This document shows, one piece after another, positions 49,079 through 56,027 of a DNA stretch of 64,000 bases. Origin of the DNA: Candidatus Saccharibacteria bacterium UBA2951 (GTDB lineage Bacteria; Patescibacteriota; Saccharimonadia; Saccharimonadales; Saccharimonadaceae); the NCBI GenBank assembly GCA_002348615.1, contig DEBR01000005.1, positions 62,001 to 126,000 of the forward strand. Direction: 5' to 3'. A program made the translations under genes and the position numbers. Every line of letters starts with the position of its first letter. Position 1 is the stretch's first letter. Under the pieces are notes generated by a model, which made no database searches, was not told the origin of the DNA, and saw nothing but the letters and a program-made list of their open reading frames with translations.

Positions 49079-50197
49079 ATGGAAGATCTAAACATAAAGC
49101 AGCTGACGCTGGCAGTACGGACCATCGCCGAAGAAAAGAACCTGCCGGAAGAAGTCGTCATGGATGTAATCGAGCAGGCGATCGCCGCTGCTTGGCGCCG
49201 TGATAACGGTGAACGTGACCAGGATGTCCGGGCTGAGCTGAATGTCAACGATGGTACCGCAAAGGTATTCGTGCGCTGGACGGTCGTTGAAACGGTCGAG
49301 AACCCGGCAGCCGAACTGACCGTCGAAGAAGCACAGGAAAAGAAAAAAGGTGCGAAAGAAGGTGACGTCATCGAGGAAAAGCATGAGGTCACAGCGTTTG
49401 GTCGCGTTGCCGCGCAGACCGCCAAGCAGGTTGTGTTGCAGCGACTGCGTGAAGCCGAACGAGAAGTCGTACTTGAAGAATACGAAGATAAGATCGGGAC
49501 CATCGTTACCGGTGTCGTCCAGCGTGTCGAGCCGCGCGTTGTACGTGTGGAACTGGGTAAAGCGGTCGGTATTATTCCGCAGAGCGAACAGATTCAAGGC
49601 GAATTTTACAGCATCGGTTCACGTATAAAGGTATTTATCAAGGATATCGAGCGTGACAACCGTGGTCCGCAGCTTATTTTGTCACGAGCGAACGAAGCAT
49701 TCGTCGACTTTTTGTTCCGACAGGAAGTGCCGGAAATGGAAAGCGGCGCGGTAGAAATTAAAGCCATCGCACGTGAAGCTGGTCGACGAACAAAACTCGC
49801 GGTCTACTCAAGCGTGCCAGGTGTCGATCCGGTCGGAACGTTCGTCGGTGGCCATGGAACACGTGTCCAGGCGGTCATGAACGAAGTGGGTGACCAGGAA
49901 AAAATCGACATCATTCCGTACAGTGATGACCCTGAAACATTCATCCGAAGCGCCCTCGGGCCGGCGGAAGTCGCGAAGGTAGAGATTGATAAAGAGGCCA
50001 AGCGAGCCAAGGTATTCGTAGCCGAAGATCAGCAGTCAATCGCTATCGGCCGCGCAGGACAGAACGTGCGTCTGGCTAGCAAACTGACCGGGTACGAACT
50101 TGATATTGAAACAGCCACCAAGAAATCGGAAACAAAAGCGCCGAAGAAGAATATCGAGGACAGCTTACTCGACGCATTGAACGAGTCAGCCGAATAA
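49079..50197 (+). CDS. nusA: Transcription termination/antitermination factor NusA
   Basis: A 372-residue NusA: N-terminal RNA polymerase-binding domain (1-130), S1 domain (about 140-205, GTIVTGVVQRVEPRVVRVELG), and two KH domains (about 210-350, with YSSVPGVDPVGTFVGGHGTRVQAV and IGRAGQNVRLASKLTGYE). The C-terminal repeats of proteobacterial NusA are absent, as in Gram-positive forms. It binds the elongation complex and promotes pausing and intrinsic termination. The start at 49079 has AAAGGA upstream. A longer frame to 49019 would include the leader hairpin. Confidence 0.96.
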   Translation: MEDLNIKQLTLAVRTIAEEKNLPEEVVMDVIEQAIAAAWRRDNGERDQDVRAELNVNDGTAKVFVRWTVVETVENPAAELTVEEAQEKKKGAKEGDVIEEKHEVTAFGRVAAQTAKQVVLQRLREAEREVVLEEYEDKIGTIVTGVVQRVEPRVVRVELGKAVGIIPQSEQIQGEFYSIGSRIKVFIKDIERDNRGPQLILSRANEAFVDFLFRQEVPEMESGAVEIKAIAREAGRRTKLAVYSSVPGVDPVGTFVGGHGTRVQAVMNEVGDQEKIDIIPYSDDPETFIRSALGPAEVAKVEIDKEAKRAKVFVAEDQQSIAIGRAGQNVRLASKLTGYELDIETATKKSETKAPKKNIEDSLLDALNESAE

Positions 50198-50214
50198 TAG
50201 GTTCACGAACTGAA

Positions 50215-50241
50215 TTAGCACTCACATTGATTGAGTGCTAA
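50215..50241. promoter_or_regulatory. CIRCE operator (HrcA binding site)
   Basis: TTAGCACTC-N9-GAGTGCTAA is an exact match to the CIRCE consensus. It lies just upstream of TATACT (50250-50255), where HrcA repressor binding would block the clpC promoter. Confidence 0.95.
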
Positions 50242-50249
50242 TTTTTATG

Positions 50250-50255
50250 TATACT
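50250..50255 (+). promoter_or_regulatory. -10 box TATACT of clpC
   Basis: TATACT is 8 bp downstream of CIRCE. The predicted leader is about 68 nt. Confidence 0.5.
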
Positions 50256-50329
50256 AAGTATAGTAATGCGTTAGGTCAAAGATTGAATACCGCTTGCGCA
50301 TACTGATCAGGAGGACGATAATAAGTATT

Positions 50330-52804
50330 ATGGCAGATGACTTCGCAGAATTTGTGTCACGGCTAACCGACAATGCCAAAACGAGCTTGCAGCATGCCAA
50401 CGCTATCGCGCGCGGGTATGGAAGCGCTTATATTGGCACCGAACACTTACTGCTCGGAGTATTAGCACAAGGATCGAGTGTCGGCGCGAAAATGCTCGCG
50501 GACGCGCATGTCACGTTGGAACGCGCCGAATTGGCGCTAAACCTAAGCCCACGCAATATCGTTATCAGTACGGGCGCGTTATCGTTGAGTGAGACCGCGA
50601 AACTGACACTTAAGATGGGCTGGGAAATCGCGCAGGAATTCCACCAGGATCACCTCGGCACCGAACATATCCTGTATAGCATTTTGAACCAAAAGAGCGC
50701 ACGAGCGTCAACGCTCCTTCGGGAAATGAACGTTGATATTTCAGAACTTCGCGCTGAACTCGAAGATTTCTTTGACCGTCAGCACAATGCCTTTCACGAT
50801 GGTGAATCTACCGTCATCGACGCTCCTAAACGCACAAAACGGGGAGGCGCGCTTGAAACGTTCGGAACCGACCTGACGGCACGTGCAAGGGAAGGAAAAC
50901 TTGACCCCGTTATTGGTCGGGACGTCCAGACCGAGCGGCTTATCACTGTCCTGAGCCGTCGCACCAAGAACAACCCTGTCCTGATTGGTGAGCCAGGGGT
51001 TGGTAAAACTGCTATCGTTGAAGGGTTGGCGCAGCGAATTGCCCGCGAAGACGTGCCTGACCACCTGCTCGACCAACGAGTCATTCAACTTGACTTGGCG
51101 GGTATGATCGCTGGTACGAAATATCGCGGCGAGTTTGAAGAACGCCTGAAAAAAGTCATTTCAGAACTGACAGAATCCAACAATACCATCGTTTTTATCG
51201 ATGAACTCCATCTTCTCGTGGGTGCGGGAGCGGCCGAAGGGGCTCTAGACGCGGCCAACATGCTAAAGCCCGCCTTGGCCCGCGGCGAACTTCATATGAT
51301 CGGCGCCACGACCGTTGACGAATATCGCAAGCACATCGAAAAAGATAGCGCGCTGGAGCGTCGGTTCCAGGCGATCATGGTACCTGAGCCATCTCTCAAA
51401 GATACCATCGCGATCGTGAAGGGCCTAAAAAGCTATTACGAACGCCACCATGGCGTTACGATCAGTGACGAAGTGATTGAAACGACCGTCTATCTTGCCG
51501 ACCGTTACGTGTCTGAACGCTACATGCCGGATAAGGCGATAGACGTCATTGATGAGGCAGCGGCGTTGACTCGAGTCGAGCGATCGGGTCGTCCGAGCAA
51601 ACGTCGTGACTACATGCGTCAACTGAAAAATCTGAATGAAAAGATGGACGAAGCGGTCGCAGCTGAAGATTACGAGCGAGCGGCACTTTATAAGACCCGT
51701 TCCGTTCAGATTAATGAAAAATTAGAGGAACTGAAAGAAAAGTGCGAAAACAAGACACCCGTCACGCTTACTGAAGACCATGTCGCGCAGGCTGTATCGG
51801 TCATGACCGGCGTGCCGGTCAAACGGCTTCAGAAGTCTGAAGCCACGGTGCTGCGTTCCCTCGAAAAACACCTGGCGAAATATATCGTCGGCCAAGAAGA
51901 AGCTGTTGAAAAGGTCGCAAGAGCCGTACGACGCTCGCGGAGCGGGGTCGCCAGTTCAAAGCGCCCGATCGGTTCGTTCGTATTCATGGGGCCGACCGGA
52001 GTCGGAAAAACGGAACTAGCCCGTGTGCTTGCCCGTGAGGTGTTCGGGAGTGACGATGCGCTCATAAAGATAGATATGAGCGAATTCGGTGAACGCCACA
52101 ATACATCGCGTTTGCTCGGGGCACCGGCCGGTTATATCGGGTATGACGATGACGGGCAATTGACGGACAAGATTCGCCGGCAGCCATACAGCGTCGTGCT
52201 GTTCGATGAAATAGAAAAGGCCCACCCGGACGTATTCCAGCTGCTCTTGCAGCTGCTCGAAGACGGAGCTTTGACGGATGCCAAGGGTCGCAAAGTCGAC
52301 TTTTCGAACACCATCGTCATACTTACGAGCAATGTCGGTGCCGAGGCAATGCAGAAAGAAGCTTCTCTCGGTTTCCATGCTACCAGCCGTAAGGCGGTAA
52401 GCGCGATGGAAGAAGAGCACGCCGCCAATGCCGAACTCGCCGAATCAAGTCTGAAAAAAATCATGCGTCCGGAACTTATCAACCGGTTTGACGCGCTGGT
52501 CACATTCCGTGCCCTCACCCGACAAGAGGTCGGCAAGATATTTAACCTACTTATAGGCGAACTCGACGAGCGGCTGAGTTCAAAAGGTATCCATCTTGTG
52601 GTAACACCAGCTGCGAAACGGTTGATTATTGAGAAGGGCTACGACGAGAAATATGGTGCTCGGCCACTCAGACGAGCTATTCAGGATGAACTGGAGCATG
52701 CGATTGCCGACGGTATCTTATCGGGCGAGTATGAGAAGGGGACGGTTTTGACCGCAACCGCCGATAAAGGTAAAATAGCGGTACATGTCACAAGCGAAGA
52801 GTAG
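50330..52804 (+). CDS. clpC: ClpC-type ATP-dependent Clp protease ATPase subunit
   Basis: An 824-residue HSP100 unfoldase. The Clp N-domain repeats (1-145) are followed by AAA-1 with GEPGVGKTAIVEG, then a middle domain with a UVR-like motif (RRDYMRQLKNLNEKMDEAVAAEDYERAALYK), then AAA-2 with GPTGVGKTELAR, and the C-terminal ClpB_D2-small domain. The middle domain marks ClpC rather than ClpA or ClpB. It feeds substrates to ClpP. It is heat-shock controlled through CIRCE. The AGGAGG at 50309-50314 is 15 nt from this ATG, which is long; an in-frame ATT or ATA nearer to it could be used. Confidence 0.95.
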   Translation: MADDFAEFVSRLTDNAKTSLQHANAIARGYGSAYIGTEHLLLGVLAQGSSVGAKMLADAHVTLERAELALNLSPRNIVISTGALSLSETAKLTLKMGWEIAQEFHQDHLGTEHILYSILNQKSARASTLLREMNVDISELRAELEDFFDRQHNAFHDGESTVIDAPKRTKRGGALETFGTDLTARAREGKLDPVIGRDVQTERLITVLSRRTKNNPVLIGEPGVGKTAIVEGLAQRIAREDVPDHLLDQRVIQLDLAGMIAGTKYRGEFEERLKKVISELTESNNTIVFIDELHLLVGAGAAEGALDAANMLKPALARGELHMIGATTVDEYRKHIEKDSALERRFQAIMVPEPSLKDTIAIVKGLKSYYERHHGVTISDEVIETTVYLADRYVSERYMPDKAIDVIDEAAALTRVERSGRPSKRRDYMRQLKNLNEKMDEAVAAEDYERAALYKTRSVQINEKLEELKEKCENKTPVTLTEDHVAQAVSVMTGVPVKRLQKSEATVLRSLEKHLAKYIVGQEEAVEKVARAVRRSRSGVASSKRPIGSFVFMGPTGVGKTELARVLAREVFGSDDALIKIDMSEFGERHNTSRLLGAPAGYIGYDDDGQLTDKIRRQPYSVVLFDEIEKAHPDVFQLLLQLLEDGALTDAKGRKVDFSNTIVILTSNVGAEAMQKEASLGFHATSRKAVSAMEEEHAANAELAESSLKKIMRPELINRFDALVTFRALTRQEVGKIFNLLIGELDERLSSKGIHLVVTPAAKRLIIEKGYDEKYGARPLRRAIQDELEHAIADGILSGEYEKGTVLTATADKGKIAVHVTSEE

Positions 52805-53771
52805 GCGGACATCATGGGTGGGCTGGATCGTTTCGATCCTCCTTGTCGCAGGCTCGATATGGCTTTGGTTTGAACGCCAGTATGTCGTCGACGCCATCCA
52901 GTACAACCAATATACTCCGACTGTAACCGTCAAAGAGGTGGCGAACCAGGCGGGGCTGACCGATGACGCCAGGTTCACCTTCTATGCGACGCGGCCATCG
53001 GTTGAGTCTCGAGACGACTTTAATCAGCATTGCCAAAGAAAAGAAGCTGACAGCCCTATCCTCGGGTGTTATGTGTTAAGTCGAATATACATATACAATG
53101 TTACAGATGAAAGGCTATCAGGCACCAAAGCCGTCACTGCGGCACATGAGCTGCTACATGCTAAATATGATCGACTGCCGGATTCTGAGAAGAAACGATT
53201 GCAGCCCCTACTCCAGGCCGCGTATAAACGAGTAACGAATAGCGAGCTTGAAGCACGTATGAAATACTATGAAAAAACTGAGCCAGGTGAAGCATTTAAT
53301 GAGCTACATTCCATACTTGGAACAGAATACCTTTCATTAGGTCCAGAGCTAGAAGACTACTACAAGCATTATTTTAAAGACAGGTCTGCGTTAGTAGCTT
53401 TACATCAAAAAGTTGCACAAACATTCTTGAAGCTTCATGAGGAAGCAGATTCACTTGCAAATGAAATTGAAAAATTAGCTCACTCAATCAATAGCAAGAA
53501 GGCTCAATATGATGTTGAAGTTGCCGGTTTCAATCAAAGTGTTGAATATTTTAATACCCATGCACAAGAATTCACTACGCAGCAGGATTTTCAAGCAGCA
53601 CGGCAAAGACTAATAAATAAAAGTAAAGAGCTCGGTGACTTTAGACAAAGTATTCTTGCAGACATAGCAAAGTATAAAACCTTATTAGCAAAGTTAGACG
53701 CAATTAATGCAGAGGCAGCTTCGCTTAACGCCAGTCTTGATAGCACCTTGTCGGACGTTCCTAAGATATAA
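52785..53771 (+). CDS. Membrane-anchored putative zinc metalloprotease (HELLH)
   Basis: A 328-residue protein with one N-terminal membrane helix (about 11-28) and an extracytoplasmic domain (30-200). That domain contains AAHELLHAKYDRL at 119-131, an HExxH zinc-peptidase motif, and a possible third ligand in ELHSILGTEYLSLGPELEDYY. A long coiled coil (about 205-325) follows. I do not recognise a named family. It overlaps the end of clpC by 20 bp, so it belongs to the CIRCE-controlled unit and may act in envelope quality control. From about 53040 to the end the base composition becomes clearly AT-richer than the first 250 bp and than both neighbours. Confidence 0.75.
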   Translation: MSQAKSRRTSWVGWIVSILLVAGSIWLWFERQYVVDAIQYNQYTPTVTVKEVANQAGLTDDARFTFYATRPSVESRDDFNQHCQRKEADSPILGCYVLSRIYIYNVTDERLSGTKAVTAAHELLHAKYDRLPDSEKKRLQPLLQAAYKRVTNSELEARMKYYEKTEPGEAFNELHSILGTEYLSLGPELEDYYKHYFKDRSALVALHQKVAQTFLKLHEEADSLANEIEKLAHSINSKKAQYDVEVAGFNQSVEYFNTHAQEFTTQQDFQAARQRLINKSKELGDFRQSILADIAKYKTLLAKLDAINAEAASLNASLDSTLSDVPKI

Positions 53772-53772
53772 T
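53767..53772 (+). promoter_or_regulatory. -10 box TATAAT, leaderless start of radA
   Basis: TATAAT overlaps the stop of the previous gene and ends 6 nt before the ATG at 53779. Confidence 0.65.
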
Positions 53773-53778
53773 AAGGTG

Positions 53779-55125
53779 ATGGCAAAGGCAAAAACACGGT
53801 TCGTATGCGGCAACTGCGGCGCAAACTATACGAAATGGACGGGACGATGCGAAAACTGTGGAGCATGGAATACTCTCACGGAAGAAGCGATTGATGCCGG
53901 CGCTTCTGTCGTGGCGAAGGGCACTGTATCGGGTACCGTTTTAAAACCTCAGTCTATCGGGTCCATTGAAGTGTCAGAGCTTGAAGCACGTCTTGATACG
54001 GGCTTCAGCGAGCTCAATGATGTGCTTGGCGGAGGTATATTGCCTGGAGGAGTCATGCTCGTAGCCGGACAACCTGGAATCGGGAAAAGCACGCTGCTGC
54101 TTCAGGTTGCCGCAAGCGTCGCGATGGACAGGCCGGTACTGTACGTCAGCGGCGAAGAAAGTGCTCATCAGGTACGTCTGCGTGCGGAACGCCTTGGCGC
54201 GACCGCGAACGAACATCTGGATTTTGTCGCCAGCACCAGCGCAGATGATATCGGGGCGACCATCCGTGCGGGTAGCCATAAACTGATTATTATCGACTCT
54301 ATCCAGACGCTTAGCTTGGGCGATATTACGAGCGCTCCGGGCACTGTCAGTCAAATCACGAATTCATCGAACGTCATCATACGGGCAGCCAAGGCATCGG
54401 GCGCCGCAGTTATATTGGTCGGGCATGTCACGAAAGAAGGCAGCATCGCCGGTCCGAAGGTGCTTGAACACTTGGTCGACGTCGTACTGCAATTCGAGGG
54501 TGATCGCTATGGCGGATTCAAGATCGTTCGCGCCGTTAAAAATCGTTACGGCTCAACGTCGGAAACGGCTTTATTCGAAATGGAAGAGGAAGGCCTGAAG
54601 GTCGTAAAGAATCCCTCGGCAGCTCTTTTGGCTGAACGTCAGAACGCCGACGGATCGGTGGTCTTAGCGACCATGGAAGGGACACGGCCGCTCCTCGTTG
54701 AGATTCAGGCTCTTGTGAATCCCACTAGTTTCGGGTATCCTAAACGGACTGCCAGCGGGTTTGACCTAAATAGGCTCAACCTCTTGATCGCGGTTCTCGA
54801 GCGACGTACGAAACTGAACTTATCAGATAAAGATATCTACATTAATGTCGTCGGCGGTTTGAAGATCGTTGATCCCGCGGCGGATCTGGCGGTGTGTATG
54901 GCGATCGCAAGCGCGGCTGCTGAGCGCCGGCTTGACGATTCGGTGGTCGTATTCGGGGAAGTTGGCCTGGGAGGTGAAATCCGTTCCGCGCGTCAACCTG
55001 AACGACGGGTGGCCGAAGCGAAAAAACTGGGCTTCACGCATTCGATCGGTCCAAAAAGCACGAAAAAGACGGTAACGACACCCGTCACGACGCTCCGTCA
55101 GGCGCTCATTGACTATCTAAAATAA
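53779..55125 (+). CDS. radA: DNA repair protein RadA
   Basis: A 448-residue RecA-like protein for branch migration in recombination. It has an N-terminal C4 zinc finger (CGNCG...CENCG), Walker A GQPGIGKSTLLL, Walker B LIIIDSIQTL, the RadA-specific KNRYGS, and a C-terminal Lon-protease-like domain (about 300-448). The start at 53779 is chosen because TATAAT ends 6 nt upstream; an upstream in-frame ATG lies inside the preceding gene. The PIN-TRAM gene follows after 11 bp. Confidence 0.96.
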   Translation: MAKAKTRFVCGNCGANYTKWTGRCENCGAWNTLTEEAIDAGASVVAKGTVSGTVLKPQSIGSIEVSELEARLDTGFSELNDVLGGGILPGGVMLVAGQPGIGKSTLLLQVAASVAMDRPVLYVSGEESAHQVRLRAERLGATANEHLDFVASTSADDIGATIRAGSHKLIIIDSIQTLSLGDITSAPGTVSQITNSSNVIIRAAKASGAAVILVGHVTKEGSIAGPKVLEHLVDVVLQFEGDRYGGFKIVRAVKNRYGSTSETALFEMEEEGLKVVKNPSAALLAERQNADGSVVLATMEGTRPLLVEIQALVNPTSFGYPKRTASGFDLNRLNLLIAVLERRTKLNLSDKDIYINVVGGLKIVDPAADLAVCMAIASAAAERRLDDSVVVFGEVGLGGEIRSARQPERRVAEAKKLGFTHSIGPKSTKKTVTTPVTTLRQALIDYLK

Positions 55126-55136
55126 AGGAACCACAC

Positions 55137-56027
55137 ATGGTATTACTAACAATCATCATTCTTATCGTGCTTGCTGAAACAAGCTACCTTACGTATCGCG
55201 CAGTTAAAACGTCCGAACCCCGCATATCTGGACGAGCGCCTTTATTCATCGATACTTCGGCACTCATGGACGGCCGTATCGTAACGGCCGCGCAAACGGG
55301 ATTTTTACCAACGCCGATTGCTATTCCAAATAGCGTTATCAATGAATTACAATTACTTGCCGACCAGGCAGACGCTGAAAAACGTTCACGCGCCCGCCGC
55401 GGACTGGATGCGGTCAAGGAATTACAGGAAATAGATTGGCTTGAGGTGAAGTTAATAAAAGACGGTCCAACCGGTAATGGCGGCGTCGACACGCGGCTGA
55501 TTGAACTTGCGAAAAAGCACCACGGAACGATCTGTACGATCGATTTTAATCTTAATAAGGTTGCTTCCGTGCAGGGCATACGAGTTCTGAATATCAACGA
55601 ACTTGCCGGCAGCATCCGCATGGCGTTTTTACCGGGCGAGACAATAAGCCTACCGCTGACGCAGAAAGGTCAGAACTCAACCCAGGCGGTCGGGTATCTC
55701 GCCGATGGAACTATGGTTGTCGTTGAAAAAGCGGCGAGTTCAATAGGGAAAACGGTTGAAATCGAGTTTATCCGTAGCCTACAGACCGCGGCCGGAAGAA
55801 TGATGTTTGCTCGCCTTAAGGCGCAGCCGAAGGCCGAGCAAACACGCGGGGCGTCCAAAGGACGCAGCCGTATGTTTGATGAGAATGAGCAACATACATC
55901 GAAGCCCAAAGGAGAAGCAAAAGTCGAATCCGAGCGGGCAAAAGCTGCAAAGCCTCAGGCGAGCCGCCGCACTTCACGGCGCACAAAAGAAGATAGCTTG
56001 ATTGAACTAGTCAATAATCAGGACTAG
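55137..56027 (+). CDS. PIN and TRAM domain membrane protein (YacL-like)
   Basis: A 296-residue protein with one N-terminal membrane helix (about 2-20), a PIN nuclease-fold domain (about 35-155: FIDTSALMDGRI, PNSVINELQ, VDTRLIELA, ICTIDFNLNKVA with the acidic residues) and a TRAM domain (about 165-230). A Lys/Arg/Ser-rich tail follows. YacL proteins of Firmicutes have four membrane helices; this one has a single anchor. The radA-yacL order is conserved in Firmicutes, where disA often lies between them; disA is missing here. It is a putative RNA-binding RNase. Confidence 0.9.
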   Translation: MVLLTIIILIVLAETSYLTYRAVKTSEPRISGRAPLFIDTSALMDGRIVTAAQTGFLPTPIAIPNSVINELQLLADQADAEKRSRARRGLDAVKELQEIDWLEVKLIKDGPTGNGGVDTRLIELAKKHHGTICTIDFNLNKVASVQGIRVLNINELAGSIRMAFLPGETISLPLTQKGQNSTQAVGYLADGTMVVVEKAASSIGKTVEIEFIRSLQTAAGRMMFARLKAQPKAEQTRGASKGRSRMFDENEQHTSKPKGEAKVESERAKAAKPQASRRTSRRTKEDSLIELVNNQD

